Source: Arthrobacter sp. V1I7 | Lineage (GTDB): Bacteria > Actinomycetota > Actinomycetes > Actinomycetales > Micrococcaceae | Length of the DNA stretch: 64,000 nt | NCBI RefSeq assembly: GCF_030817015.1 | Contig: NZ_JAUSYS010000001.1 | Span: forward strand, 4,278,001-4,342,000 | Direction of reading: 5' to 3' | The notes under the pieces: generated by a model | What the model was told of the DNA's origin: nothing | The model's input: only the letters and a program-made list of their open reading frames with translations | Databases searched by the model: none | In this document: piece after piece, positions 8,755 through 17,600 of the stretch | Layout: each line of letters begins with the position of its first letter | Numbering within the stretch: position 1 is the stretch's first letter | Position numbers and translations under genes: made by a program

Positions 8755-10266
8755 CTAGTTGGAGGGGAAGTTGTAGGAGGCGCCGGAGGCGTGGGTGGAT
8801 TCAGGCCAGCGGGAGGTGACTACTTTGCCACGGGTGTAGAAGGAGACGCCTTCGGGGCCGTAGATGTGCTTGTCGCCGAAGAGCGAGGCCTTCCAGCCGC
8901 CGAAGGAGTGGTAGGCCACCGGCACCGGCAGCGGCACGTTGATGCCGATCATGCCCACGGTAACGGAGCGTTGGAACTTGCGGGCGTTGGCGCCGGAGGA
9001 GGTGAAGATGGCGGTGCCGTTGCCGTACGGGTTGGAGTTGATCAGGCTAATGCCTGCGTCGAGGTCCGCGACGCGGACCACGACGAGGACCGGGCCGAAG
9101 ATTTCCTCGGTGTAGGCGGTCATTTCGGCCTTGACGTGGTCGATGACGGTGGGGCCGACCCAGAAGCCGTCCTCGTGGCCGGGGACCACGAGGTCGCGGC
9201 CGTCCACCACCATGGCCGCGCCGGCGGCTTCGGCTTCAGTGACGATCTTCACGATCCGTTCCTTGGAGGCGGGGGTGATGACCGGGCCCATGTCGGCGTC
9301 GGGCGCGGTGCCGTTGTTGACCTTCACGGCCAGGGCGCGTTCTTCGACTTTTTTGACCAGCAGGTCTGCGGCGTCACCGACGGCGACGGCGACGGAGATG
9401 GCCATGCAGCGTTCGCCGGCGGAACCGAAGGCGGCGGCGGCGAGGTGGTCGGCGGCGTTGTCCAGATCGGCGTCGGGCATGATGATGGCGTGGTTCTTCG
9501 CGCCGCCCAGGGCCTGGACGCGCTTGCCGTGCGCCGTCGCGGTCTCGTGGATGTACTGGGCAACAGGGGTGGAGCCGACGAAGGAGATGCCGTCCACGTC
9601 CGGGTGGGTCAGGAGCCCGTCAACGGTTTCCTTGTCACCGTGCAGGACCTGGAACACGCCGTCGGGCAGGCCGGCCTGCTTCCACAGCTTCGCGAGCAGC
9701 ATGGAGGCGGACGGGTCGCGTTCGGAGGGCTTGAGGATGAAGGCGTTGCCGGTGGCGATGGCCATCGGGGCCATCCACAGCGGCACCATCACGGGGAAGT
9801 TGAACGGGGTGATGCCGGCAACGACGCCGAGGGGTTCGCGGAAGGAGAACACGTCGATGCCGCTGGAGACCTGGTCCGAGTAGTCGCCCTTGAGCAGGGT
9901 CGGGATGCCGCAGGCGAACTCGATGACTTCCAGGCCGCGGCCGATCTCGCCCTTCGCGTCGGAGAGGACCTTGCCGTGCTCGGCGGTGATCAGTGCGGCG
10001 AGCTCGTCCACGTGGGAAGCGACGAGTTCGCGGAACTTGAACAGCACGGCCGTGCGCTTGGCCAGGGAGATGTCGCCCCAGCTGTCCGCGGCGGCGCGGG
10101 CCGCTGCAACGGTGGCATCCAGGTCGGTCCGGTTGGCCAGCCTCAGCTGCGCGGAGACGGCGCCGGTGGCCGGGTTGTAGACGGGCTGGGTGCGGTCGCC
10201 TTCGCCGGGGGTTTCAGCGCCGTTGATGAAGTGGTTGACGGTGGTCAGTGTGGTCGTCGTCGACAT
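8755..10266 (-). CDS. iolA: CoA-acylating (methyl)malonate-semialdehyde dehydrogenase
   Basis: 503-residue aldehyde dehydrogenase superfamily member, about the normal length for MmsA/IolA. Catalytic Cys is Cys287 in GSAGERCMA, and the NAD-site segments PFNFPVMVPLWM and FILKPSERDP are intact. In inositol catabolism IolA converts malonate semialdehyde to acetyl-CoA and CO2. Other roles (valine degradation) are possible for the same family. It sits 49 nt after iolD, which supports the inositol role. ATG 10266 begins MSTTTTLTTVNHFINGAE, with an AAGGAG-like site just upstream. Confidence 0.9.
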   Translation of the reverse strand: MSTTTTLTTVNHFINGAETPGEGDRTQPVYNPATGAVSAQLRLANRTDLDATVAAARAAADSWGDISLAKRTAVLFKFRELVASHVDELAALITAEHGKVLSDAKGEIGRGLEVIEFACGIPTLLKGDYSDQVSSGIDVFSFREPLGVVAGITPFNFPVMVPLWMAPMAIATGNAFILKPSERDPSASMLLAKLWKQAGLPDGVFQVLHGDKETVDGLLTHPDVDGISFVGSTPVAQYIHETATAHGKRVQALGGAKNHAIIMPDADLDNAADHLAAAAFGSAGERCMAISVAVAVGDAADLLVKKVEERALAVKVNNGTAPDADMGPVITPASKERIVKIVTEAEAAGAAMVVDGRDLVVPGHEDGFWVGPTVIDHVKAEMTAYTEEIFGPVLVVVRVADLDAGISLINSNPYGNGTAIFTSSGANARKFQRSVTVGMIGINVPLPVPVAYHSFGGWKASLFGDKHIYGPEGVSFYTRGKVVTSRWPESTHASGASYNFPSN

Positions 10267-10315
10267 GTGCGGACTCCTTGGTCTGTAGCGTGTTTGGTGT
10301 TTAGCGTGCGGGAGA

Positions 10316-12271
10316 TCAGCCGAGCAGTCTGCGCTGGCGGTTCTTGTGGTCGGTGTAGGTCTTGAAGGCCTGCTGGGTGGAGTCGAGGTCGGAGACCTGG
10401 GAGACGGGAACGTCCCACCAGGATTCGGAGCTCGGGGCGTCCAGCAGGGGGTCGGATTCGACGTGGATCAGGATGGGGCCGCCGCGCTCGGGGGCGGCTT
10501 TGGCGTCGCGGATGGCCTGTTCGAGTTCGGCGATGACCTTCTCCCCCGGTTCGATCCGGATGACCTTCACGCCGAGGGACTCGGCGTTCAGGGCCAGGTC
10601 CACCGGGAGGGTCTCGCCTTCGTCGAAGCTGTGCTGCTGCTCGTCCAGGGCCCGGTACTGGGTGCCGAACCGCTGCGAACCGAGCATTTCGGAGAGCGAG
10701 CCGATGGAGGCGTAGCCGTGGTTCTGGATCAGGACCACGATCAGTTTGATCCGCTCGGCGACGGCGGTGACGAGTTCGGTGTGCATCATCAGGTAGGAAC
10801 CGTCCCCCACCATGACCACGACGTCGCGCTGCTGCCCGCCGCGTGCGGCTTCGGCCAGCGCCGCGCGCTTGACGCCGAGGCCGCCGGGGATCTCGTAGCC
10901 CATGCAGGAGTACGCGTATTCCACGTGGTAGCCGAACGGGTCCCGGACCCGCCACATTTTGTGCAGGTCCCCGGGCAGCGAGCCCGCGGCGCAGATGACG
11001 ACGTCAGCCGCGTCCATGGCCCGGGACGTGGCGCCGATAATCTCGTTCTGCGCCGGCAAAGGAGTGAACCGGGTGTCGAACGCTTCGTCAACCGTGGCGT
11101 CCCAGCGCTGCTTCTCGGCCGCGATCTGCTGTTCCAGGTCGGCGCCGATGCGGTAGCCGCCCAGGGCCTGGTTCAGCTTCACCAGGGCTTTGCGGGCATC
11201 GGCCACGATCGGCAGCGTGGTGCCGTGCTTGTACGCGTCGATGGGCGCGACGTTGATGTTGATGAACTTCACGTCCGGGTTCTGGAACGCGGTCCGCGAG
11301 GCGGTGGTGAAGTCCTCGTAGCGGGTGCCGATGCCGATGATCAGGTCCGCCTCGGCCGCGATGGCGTTGGCCGCCGTCGTGCCGGTGGAGCCGATCGCCC
11401 CCAGGGAGAATGTGTGGTCCCAGGGCAGGACGCCAACGCCGGCCTGGGTGTTGCCGACCGGGATGCCCGTCAGCTCGGCGAACTTCGCGAGTTCGTCGTT
11501 GGCGTAGGCGTAGAGCACGCCGCCGCCGGCGATGATCAGCGGCCGCTTCGCGGCCCGGATCGCCTCGGCAGCACGGCGGATGTCCTCGTCGTCGGCGTCC
11601 GGGCGGCGGATCCGCCACTCGCGCTCGGCCAGGAACTCCTCAGGCACGTCGAAGGCCTCGGCCTGGACATCCTGGGGCAGGGAGATCGTGACCGCGCCGG
11701 TTTCGGCCGGATCCGTCAGGACGCGCAGGCCATGGTGGAACGCGGAGAACAGCTGCTCGGGCCGGGAGACCCGGTCGAAGAACTTGGACAGCGGCCGGAA
11801 GGCGTCGTTGACGGTGATGTCGTAGGCGTAGGACTGCTCGAGCTGCTGCAGGACCGGGTCCGCGGCGCGGGTGGCGAAGGTGTCGCTGGGCAGCAGCAGC
11901 ACCGGAAGCCGGTTGGTGGTGGCCAGGGCCGCGCCGGTCAGCAGGTTGGAGGAACCGGGCCCGATCGAGGTGCTGATCGCGAACGTCTGGCGGCGCCGGG
12001 TGTGCCGGGCGTAGCCCACGGCCTGGTGGACCTGGGCCTGTTCGTTGCGGCCCTGGTAGTACGGCATAATCCGCGGATCCTGCTGCTGGTACTGCTTCAG
12101 GGCCTGTCCGACGCCGGCAACGTTGCCGTGCCCGAAGATACCGAACGTGCCGGGAATCAGGCGTTCCCGGTAGTCCTCGCTGCCGATGCGGTCAACCGTG
12201 TACTGCCGGGAAAGGTATTCCACCACGGCCTGCGCCACGGTCATGCGGCGGGTTCCTGCTGTTGTTCCCAT
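10316..12271 (-). CDS. iolD: 3D-(3,5/4)-trihydroxycyclohexane-1,2-dione hydrolase
   Basis: 651-residue thiamine-diphosphate enzyme that opens the inositol-derived ring to 5-deoxyglucuronate. The acetolactate-synthase-like three-domain layout is visible: an N-terminal PYR domain with GIFGHGNVAGVGQAL, a central Rossmann-like domain, and the ThDP-binding motif GDGSYLMMHTE ending about 30 residues later in QNHGYASIGSL. The length fits IolD. Start ATG 12271 lies 6 nt after the stop of the aldolase gene, so the two are translationally close. Very long open frames on the opposite strand are composition artefacts. Confidence 0.92.
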   Translation of the reverse strand: MGTTAGTRRMTVAQAVVEYLSRQYTVDRIGSEDYRERLIPGTFGIFGHGNVAGVGQALKQYQQQDPRIMPYYQGRNEQAQVHQAVGYARHTRRRQTFAISTSIGPGSSNLLTGAALATTNRLPVLLLPSDTFATRAADPVLQQLEQSYAYDITVNDAFRPLSKFFDRVSRPEQLFSAFHHGLRVLTDPAETGAVTISLPQDVQAEAFDVPEEFLAEREWRIRRPDADDEDIRRAAEAIRAAKRPLIIAGGGVLYAYANDELAKFAELTGIPVGNTQAGVGVLPWDHTFSLGAIGSTGTTAANAIAAEADLIIGIGTRYEDFTTASRTAFQNPDVKFININVAPIDAYKHGTTLPIVADARKALVKLNQALGGYRIGADLEQQIAAEKQRWDATVDEAFDTRFTPLPAQNEIIGATSRAMDAADVVICAAGSLPGDLHKMWRVRDPFGYHVEYAYSCMGYEIPGGLGVKRAALAEAARGGQQRDVVVMVGDGSYLMMHTELVTAVAERIKLIVVLIQNHGYASIGSLSEMLGSQRFGTQYRALDEQQHSFDEGETLPVDLALNAESLGVKVIRIEPGEKVIAELEQAIRDAKAAPERGGPILIHVESDPLLDAPSSESWWDVPVSQVSDLDSTQQAFKTYTDHKNRQRRLLG

Positions 12272-12277
12272 GGGAGA

Positions 12278-13213
12278 CTACTCCGATACTTCTGCGGTGT
12301 GGTTAAGGAGCGACGCTGCGGTGGCGACGGCACCTGCAACATCGCCGTCGGCCGGGTAGAGCAGGGTCCGGCCGACCGTGAGGCCCTGCACGCCGGGCAG
12401 GGCCAGGGCGGCCTGCCAGCTGGCAAAGACTTCGTCCTGGGTACCTTCCGGGTCCCCGCCCAACAGGACGGTGGGCATGGTGGTGGCGGCCATGACGCGT
12501 TCCATCTCGGCCACCACGGGAAGCTTCATCCAGGTGTAGGCGCTCGTGGATCCCAGGCCTTCGGCGATGGCGATGGACTTGATGACGGCGTTCGTGGAGA
12601 GGTCGTTGCGGACCTTGCCGTTTTCACGGACGGACAGGAACGGCTCCACCATCGCGATCAGCTTCCGCTCGGCGAGGGAGTCGATCGCCTTCGCCGTCGC
12701 TTCCAACATGGCCACGGTGTCCGGGTCGCCGAGACAGATCCGGGTCAGCATCTTCCCGCCGTCCGCCCCCAGCGCCTGAAGCGCTGCGGCGGTGTGACCG
12801 GTGAAACGGTCATCGAACTCATTCACCAAACCGGACAGCCCCCCGCGGTTCATCGAACCGAACACCAGCTTCCCCTCCAAGGCGCCCAGCAGCAGCAGGT
12901 CATCCATGATGTCCGGGGAGGCCAGCACGCCGTCCACATCCGGGTTTGCCAGCGCGATCTGGAGCCGGTCCAGCAGCTGCCGGCGGTCCGCCATGGCCAC
13001 CGGATCATTCCCGACGGCGAGGGCGCCGCGTGCCGGGTGGTCCGCCGCCACGATGAAGTTCTGCCTCCCGTACTTGAGCCCGGGGTGCCGGCGGCGGGCC
13101 TTGGCGGCGCGTGCGACGGCGTCCGGATCCTCCAGGCGGATGGTGCTCAGGCGCGTGTAACGGCGGGGATCGTCGTCCACGTCGACGATGGCGGTGCCAA
13201 GGTTGATGCTCAC
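12278..13213 (-). CDS. DeoC/LacD-family aldolase of the inositol operon
   Basis: 311-residue class I aldolase-like protein. A GTG at 13213 (MSINLG) is chosen: AAGGAG lies 8 nt upstream, and it overlaps the iolC stop in GTGA. The FIVAADHPARGALAVG opening and MVEPFLSVRENG segment are typical of the DeoC/LacD-like aldolases found in actinobacterial iol clusters. It probably cleaves 2-deoxy-5-keto-gluconate-6-phosphate to malonate semialdehyde and dihydroxyacetone phosphate, the IolJ step. The catalytic lysine was not assigned, so the precise reaction is inferred from position between iolC and iolD. Confidence 0.78.
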   Translation of the reverse strand: MSINLGTAIVDVDDDPRRYTRLSTIRLEDPDAVARAAKARRRHPGLKYGRQNFIVAADHPARGALAVGNDPVAMADRRQLLDRLQIALANPDVDGVLASPDIMDDLLLLGALEGKLVFGSMNRGGLSGLVNEFDDRFTGHTAAALQALGADGGKMLTRICLGDPDTVAMLEATAKAIDSLAERKLIAMVEPFLSVRENGKVRNDLSTNAVIKSIAIAEGLGSTSAYTWMKLPVVAEMERVMAATTMPTVLLGGDPEGTQDEVFASWQAALALPGVQGLTVGRTLLYPADGDVAGAVATAASLLNHTAEVSE

Positions 13214-14211
13214 AGGGCTGCTCCTTCGGTGGCAAACTGGCCGGGAACCAGGCGGCCGCGTTCCGCGAGCAGCGAGGTGACCTCGTCCGGCGTCGGCATC
13301 GCGTCGGCGCAAGACAGGCGGGAGGCGACGATCGCGCCGGCGGCATTTGCGTAATCCAGGACCTGGGCCAGCGGCCAACCGGACAGCAGCCCGTGGCAGA
13401 AGGCGCCGCCGAAGGAATCACCGGCACCCAGGCCGTTGACGGTCTCCACCGGCACCGGGGCGGACACCACACGCTCGGTGCGGGTCTTGGCCATCACACC
13501 CTCGGGGCCAAGCTTGACGACGGCGATCTCGACGCCGGCAGCCAGCAGCCGGTCGGCCTGCTCGTCAGGGGTCCCCTCCCCCACTGCGACGGCACATTCC
13601 TTGTCATTGCCGATGGCGACCGTGACGTGCGGCAGAATCCTGGCGACCTGTTCCCGGGCTTCCTCCTCGGAAGCCCAAAACATGGGGCGGTAGTCCAAGT
13701 CCAGCACAGTGAACTGGCCGATCTTCAGCCGGTCCCGGTCACGTGCCTCGTGGGCTTTGATATGCGCTTCTCGGCTGGGCTCCTGACACAGCCCGGTCAC
13801 GGTGGACCAGAAAATCCGTGCGTCCCGGATGGCGTCCAGGTCCAACTCGGCGGCCTTGATCTGCAGGTCCGGTGCCGTGGGGAACCGGCCATAGAAGTAC
13901 AGCGGAAAATCTTCCGGCGGCTTGATGGCACAGAAAGTTACGGCGGTAGGCCACTCCTTCACCGGGATGACGAAGGAATCGTCCACCCCGAACTTGCGCA
14001 GCTCGCGGTGCAGGTATCTGCCGAAGGCGTCATCGCCGGTGCGCGTGATCACGCCGGTCCGGCGGCCATGCCGGGCAGCTGCCACCGCTACGTTGGAAGG
14101 TGATCCACCGAGGTACTTGCCGAAGGACCGCACATCCTCCAGGTCCACCCCAATGTCGTTCGGGTAGATATCAACGCTGATGCGCCCGATCGTGAGCAGT
14201 TCGTGGGTCAC
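13210..14211 (-). CDS. iolC: 5-dehydro-2-deoxygluconokinase (PfkB family)
   Basis: 333-residue sugar kinase. The GTG at 14211 gives MTHELLTIGRISVDIYPNDIG, the usual IolC start; the open frame upstream to 14313 has no family similarity. PfkB signatures are present: GGSPSNVAVAAARHG near the N-terminus and NGLGAGDSFGGAF with the catalytic Asp near the C-terminus. It phosphorylates 2-deoxy-5-keto-gluconate. It is the first gene of the iol operon, and the promoter region upstream (14328-14349) carries the shared TGTCctGACA-type element. Ribosome binding site is weak (AAAGG, 12-nt spacing). Confidence 0.9.
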   Translation of the reverse strand: MTHELLTIGRISVDIYPNDIGVDLEDVRSFGKYLGGSPSNVAVAAARHGRRTGVITRTGDDAFGRYLHRELRKFGVDDSFVIPVKEWPTAVTFCAIKPPEDFPLYFYGRFPTAPDLQIKAAELDLDAIRDARIFWSTVTGLCQEPSREAHIKAHEARDRDRLKIGQFTVLDLDYRPMFWASEEEAREQVARILPHVTVAIGNDKECAVAVGEGTPDEQADRLLAAGVEIAVVKLGPEGVMAKTRTERVVSAPVPVETVNGLGAGDSFGGAFCHGLLSGWPLAQVLDYANAAGAIVASRLSCADAMPTPDEVTSLLAERGRLVPGQFATEGAAL

Positions 14212-14322
14212 GGTAATCGCGGACCTTTCTGGTTTGAACTCTGGCCGGACGGTGAGAGCTCCGGTGCCTTGGCCGGACCGCACGTGAGCGGGGCCACAAC
14301 CACTACTCTGCACCAGATTTTA

Positions 14323-14349
14323 TGTCCTGTCAAAGGTTTGTTCTGACAT
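14323..14349 (-). promoter_or_regulatory. iol operator/promoter element upstream of iolC
   Basis: Two staggered variants, TGTCCTGTCA (14323-14332) and TGTTCTGACA (14339-14348), 16 bp apart. On the minus strand the segment contains TTGACA (-35-like), with the second copy immediately upstream of it, the same arrangement as at 1955-1976. Each variant differs by one base from the perfect TGTC-n2-GACA form. Confidence 0.6.
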
Positions 14350-14419
14350 ACTTACAACGAACGTTAGTGTTCAAAGGAAACACTCCCGGCAGGTCCGGAT
14401 CCGGACCTTCGCGGAGCCC

Positions 14420-14824
14420 TTACTTGAGGGGAACAGCCAGTTCGCCCGTTACGTACTGGGCGCGGCCGAACCCGAACGACCAGTCGCTTGCACTGTTTTC
14501 CACATACCCGAGGAAGACGTCCTCGCCAGCCACGCCAACCTCCGCAAGCCGCGCTGCAACAGCCGCAAAGAGAGACTGCTTGGCCTCCTGACTACGCCCA
14601 CCTTGGGTGAAGATCTGGATCATCACCACGCCCGGACTCCGCTCGAAACCGAGACCTGCATCCTGAGCGACAATCTGGCCGCGGGCATGTTCCGTGACGA
14701 TGTGGAAGTAGTCCCGCTCGGGAATGCCATACTCGGCCAGGATGGCATCGTGGATCCGGCGGCTGAGGCTGTCGAGCTCCTCGGGACTTCGGCCTGCATT
14801 GACATCAATTCGAACCAGCGGCAT
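14420..14824 (-). CDS. Tautomerase family protein (4-oxalocrotonate tautomerase-like)
   Basis: 134-residue protein with Met-Pro-Leu-Val at its start. Pro2 is the catalytic N-terminal proline of the tautomerase superfamily, and the length is that of two fused beta-alpha-beta units (MIF/OCT-like). ATG 14824 follows GAAGGGG. It is upstream of iolC on the same strand, and a perfect TGTCCTGACA lies 22 nt before its start codon. It therefore appears to belong to the iol regulon, perhaps tautomerising a keto-enol intermediate; that role is inference. Confidence 0.82.
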   Translation of the reverse strand: MPLVRIDVNAGRSPEELDSLSRRIHDAILAEYGIPERDYFHIVTEHARGQIVAQDAGLGFERSPGVVMIQIFTQGGRSQEAKQSLFAAVAARLAEVGVAGEDVFLGYVENSASDWSFGFGRAQYVTGELAVPLK

Positions 14825-14845
14825 TTAGAACCCCTTCATTAACTT

Positions 14846-14855
14846 TGTCCTGACA
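14846..14855 (-). promoter_or_regulatory. iol operator upstream of the tautomerase gene
   Basis: Perfect TGTCCTGACA (TGTC-n2-GACA), identical to 1966-1975, 22 nt upstream of the ATG at 14824. Here the TTGACA half is absent. The position near the likely transcription start suits a repressor site. Confidence 0.55.
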
Positions 14856-15091
14856 TACTAACAAGCTGCTTGAGTTTTAGCAACGGCATCCGTCGGCATA
14901 TTGACCATGGCGAACGGCGGTTTTCCTGCCCTCTAACCGGCGCCCGTGACACTCCATCGGCCCCCCTTTTGACGGTTTCCCGGGACGCACACAGCGGACG
15001 GTAAAGTAATTCCCATGCTCGGGTCATCGTCAAGTCACACGGCCGGCAGCGAGTACCCCCGCACCTCCCTTCCGAAAACCGGTGACCCGAC

Positions 15092-15709
15092 GTGAAGCTG
15101 CGCCTTTTCCCCCAGGAGCCCGCCGGGCTGAACCTGCTCTCCCTGCTGGCACACCAGATCGTGCTCGCCACCGGCACCGTCTCGGAAATCTTCGGCGCAC
15201 CCGCGAGCGAACACGGCCGGCTCGTGGAGGATATGCACAACCACGAGGCCAAGTCCGCGGAACTGCACTTCGCCCTGCTGACCCACATGCGGACCAGCTT
15301 CGTGAACCCGCTCCCGCGCGAAGACATGTACGCGCTCTCGCGGTACCTCAATGAGGCGATGGAAAAGCTCGACGCCGCCGCAGAGCTCGTGTCCCTTTAT
15401 AAGCTGGACCGCCTGCCCAAAAGGGCCGCGGACCAGCTGGAGATCATCAGCCGGCAGGCCGAGCTCACCGTCGACGCCATGCGCAGGCTCAACAACCTGG
15501 ACGACCTCGAGGACTACTGGATCGAGATCCTCCGGCTGGCCAAGCGCGCGGAGCGGACCCACCGGGTCTGGGTGGCGGACATGCTCAATGACATGAAGTC
15601 GGCCCAGTACGCCCGCAACCGGGACATCGCCAACCAGCTCGTGGAAGTCACCAAGGACATGCGGCGGATCGCCACCCAGGTGGGCAGCATCATCGTCAAG
15701 GAATCCTGA
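15092..15709 (+). CDS. DUF47 (PhoU-like) phosphate transport accessory protein
   Basis: 205-residue all-helical protein of the DUF47/Pit-accessory family, PhoU-like, with no membrane segment. It opens MKLRLFPQEPAGLNLLSLLA, and contains an HNHEAKSAEL segment and repeated helical heptads rich in Glu/Arg. The GTG at 15092 is the start, with no strong Shine-Dalgarno. It sits 1 nt upstream of the Pit transporter, the standard pairing in actinobacteria, where it probably gates or regulates phosphate uptake by Pit. Confidence 0.88.
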   Translation: MKLRLFPQEPAGLNLLSLLAHQIVLATGTVSEIFGAPASEHGRLVEDMHNHEAKSAELHFALLTHMRTSFVNPLPREDMYALSRYLNEAMEKLDAAAELVSLYKLDRLPKRAADQLEIISRQAELTVDAMRRLNNLDDLEDYWIEILRLAKRAERTHRVWVADMLNDMKSAQYARNRDIANQLVEVTKDMRRIATQVGSIIVKES

Positions 15710-15710
15710 C

Positions 15711-16727
15711 GTGACGGTGTTCTTCTTTGCCCTGGTGGTGGTTTTCGCCGGGGCATTTGCCTTCCTGAACGGCTTCCGGGACGCCTCGACGTCGGTGGCG
15801 CTGCCGGTGCGGACCCGGGCCCTGACTCCCACCGTGGCGGTGCTCTTCGCGGGCCTGTTCAACTTCATCGGCGCCGCCCTGAGCGCCACCCTGGCACTGG
15901 AAGTAAGCCGGACCTGGATCCAGCTCCCGGCCGGACAGAACGGCCTGACCATTCTCGTGGCGGGCCTCCTCAGCGCCGTCATCTGGGGCATCTACACCTG
16001 GTGGCGCGGGATCCCTTCCTCCTCCACCCATGCCTTAGTGGGCGGACTGGCCGGCGCCGGCGTGGCGAGCCTCGCGGTGGGCGGACACGCGGTCTCGGGA
16101 GTGGATAACTCCCTGCTGTTCCAGGTGGTGCTGCCGCTACTGCTCTCGCCAGCCATTGCCTTTGTCGGGGCCTACCTGCTGGTCTGGCCCGCGACCTGGG
16201 CCGCGCGCTACACGCCCCCGAACGTTGTCAACAGCCGGTCCCGCTGGGCCCAGACCATCGCCGCCGGCGCCGTCGCGTTCGCTCACGGCCTGCAGGACGG
16301 ACAGCGGACCGGGGCGGTGCTGATCCTTGCCCTGCTCGCCTCCGGGCTGTCCGACGGCGGCTCCATGCCGATCTGGGTGGCGCTGCTCACCGCGTCGATG
16401 CTGACGGCGGGGACCCTGGCCGGGGGCTGGCGGATTTCCTACACGGTCGGTTACCGGCTGATCCGGATGGATCCCCTCCGCGGGTTCGCGGCCCAGCTCT
16501 CCAGCTCGGTAATCCTGCTGGTCGGCGCGATCGGGCTGCACTGGCCCATTTCCACGACCCACACGGTGACCACAGCCGTGCTGGGGGCCGGCTCCAACCA
16601 GGGCTTCCCCGCCACCAACAGGCGGGTCGTGCTGCGGGTCCTGGCCTTCTGGCTGCTCACCCCGGTCCTCACCGCGGCTGTCGCGTTCGTCCTGGAACTT
16701 TCACTCTCGCCGTTGGCGGGGCTGTAG
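15711..16727 (+). CDS. pit: Low-affinity inorganic phosphate transporter (PiT family)
   Basis: 338-residue polytopic membrane protein. The PiT signature appears twice as expected for the internal repeat: FLNGFRDASTSVALPVRTRAL near the N-terminus and FAHGLQDGQRTGAVLIL in the second half. The GIPSSSTHALVGGL and WPISTTHTVTTAVLG segments are the paired conserved S-T-H motifs. GTG start, 1 nt after the DUF47 stop, so the genes are co-transcribed. The convergent pst operon lies 52 nt away. Confidence 0.9.
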   Translation: MTVFFFALVVVFAGAFAFLNGFRDASTSVALPVRTRALTPTVAVLFAGLFNFIGAALSATLALEVSRTWIQLPAGQNGLTILVAGLLSAVIWGIYTWWRGIPSSSTHALVGGLAGAGVASLAVGGHAVSGVDNSLLFQVVLPLLLSPAIAFVGAYLLVWPATWAARYTPPNVVNSRSRWAQTIAAGAVAFAHGLQDGQRTGAVLILALLASGLSDGGSMPIWVALLTASMLTAGTLAGGWRISYTVGYRLIRMDPLRGFAAQLSSSVILLVGAIGLHWPISTTHTVTTAVLGAGSNQGFPATNRRVVLRVLAFWLLTPVLTAAVAFVLELSLSPLAGL

Positions 16728-16734
16728 GATCACG

Positions 16735-16768
16735 ACGGCCGCTCCCTGAGTGCCGGCGGAGCAGCCGT
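16735..16768. terminator. Bidirectional terminator between pit and pstB
   Basis: Near-perfect stem ACGGCCGCTCC / GGAGCAGCCGT (10 of 11 pairs) with a 12-nt loop in the 51-nt convergent gap. No long T tract, as is common in actinobacteria. Confidence 0.5.
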
Positions 16769-16778
16769 TAGGGGCGGA

Positions 16779-17558
16779 CTACCCGAAGCGGCCGGACACG
16801 TAGTCTTCCGTCGCCTTCTGCGTCGGGTTGCTGAACATGGTGTGGGTGTCCCCGACCTCGATCAGCTTGCCCGGCTTTCCGGTGCCGGCGATGTTGAAGA
16901 ACGCTGTCCGGTCAGAAACGCGCGCTGCCTGCTGCATGTTGTGGGTCACGATCACCACGGTGTACTGGTCCTTGAGATCGTTGATGAGGTCCTCAATGGC
17001 GAGCGTGGAGATCGGGTCCAGGGCAGAGCAGGGCTCGTCCATCAGGATGACCTGCGGCTCCACGGCAATGGCCCGGGCGATGCAGAGCCGCTGCTGCTGC
17101 CCGCCGGAAAGGCCCGAGCCGGGCTTGCCCAGCCGGTCCTTGACTTCGTTCCACAGATTCGCGCCGCGCAGCGAGCGCTCCACCAGGGCATCGGCCTCGC
17201 CCTTGGAGATTTTCTGGTTGTTCAGCTTCACGCCGGCCAGCACGTTGTCCCGGATGGACATTGTGGGGAACGGGTTGGGTCGCTGGAAAACCATGCCGAT
17301 CTGGGACCGGACGGTCACCGGGTCCACGCCGGGACCGTAGAGGTTGTCGCCGTCGAGCAGCACTTCACCTTCGACGCGGGCACCGGGAATGACCTCGTGC
17401 ATCCGGTTCAGGGTGCGCAGGAAGGTGGACTTACCGCAGCCCGAGGGGCCGATGAAGGCGGTGACCGACTTGGCTTCGATATTGATGCTGACGTCTTCGA
17501 CGGCCAGGAATTTGCTGTAGTAGACGTTCAGGTCCTTGACGTCGATGCGCTTAGACAT
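16779..17558 (-). CDS. pstB: Phosphate ABC transporter ATP-binding protein
   Basis: 259-residue ABC ATPase, standard PstB length. Walker A is GPSGCGKST at residues 37-45, the signature is [14 protein letters not shown], Walker B is [13 protein letters not shown], and the switch His is in [13 protein letters not shown]. Family-typical features include [11 protein letters not shown] and the C-terminal [10 protein letters not shown]. It is the last gene of pstSCAB, 42 nt after pstA. It energises high-affinity phosphate import from the cytoplasmic face. Confidence 0.96.
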   Translation of the reverse strand: MSKRIDVKDLNVYYSKFLAVEDVSINIEAKSVTAFIGPSGCGKSTFLRTLNRMHEVIPGARVEGEVLLDGDNLYGPGVDPVTVRSQIGMVFQRPNPFPTMSIRDNVLAGVKLNNQKISKGEADALVERSLRGANLWNEVKDRLGKPGSGLSGGQQQRLCIARAIAVEPQVILMDEPCSALDPISTLAIEDLINDLKDQYTVVIVTHNMQQAARVSDRTAFFNIAGTGKPGKLIEVGDTHTMFSNPTQKATEDYVSGRFG

Positions 17559-17600
17559 GATGTTCCTTAACTTGCTGGAGGGTAGACGGAGGGCGCAGGC

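Noticed and set aside
8791..10365. 524-codon open frame on the plus strand
   Set aside because: Mirror of the iolA gene; composition artefact without motifs.
10346..13354. 1002-codon open frame on the plus strand
   Set aside because: It lies antisense to iolD and the aldolase, is rich in Gly/Val/Asp/Arg as expected for the reverse complement of GC3-rich codons, and has no recognisable domain.
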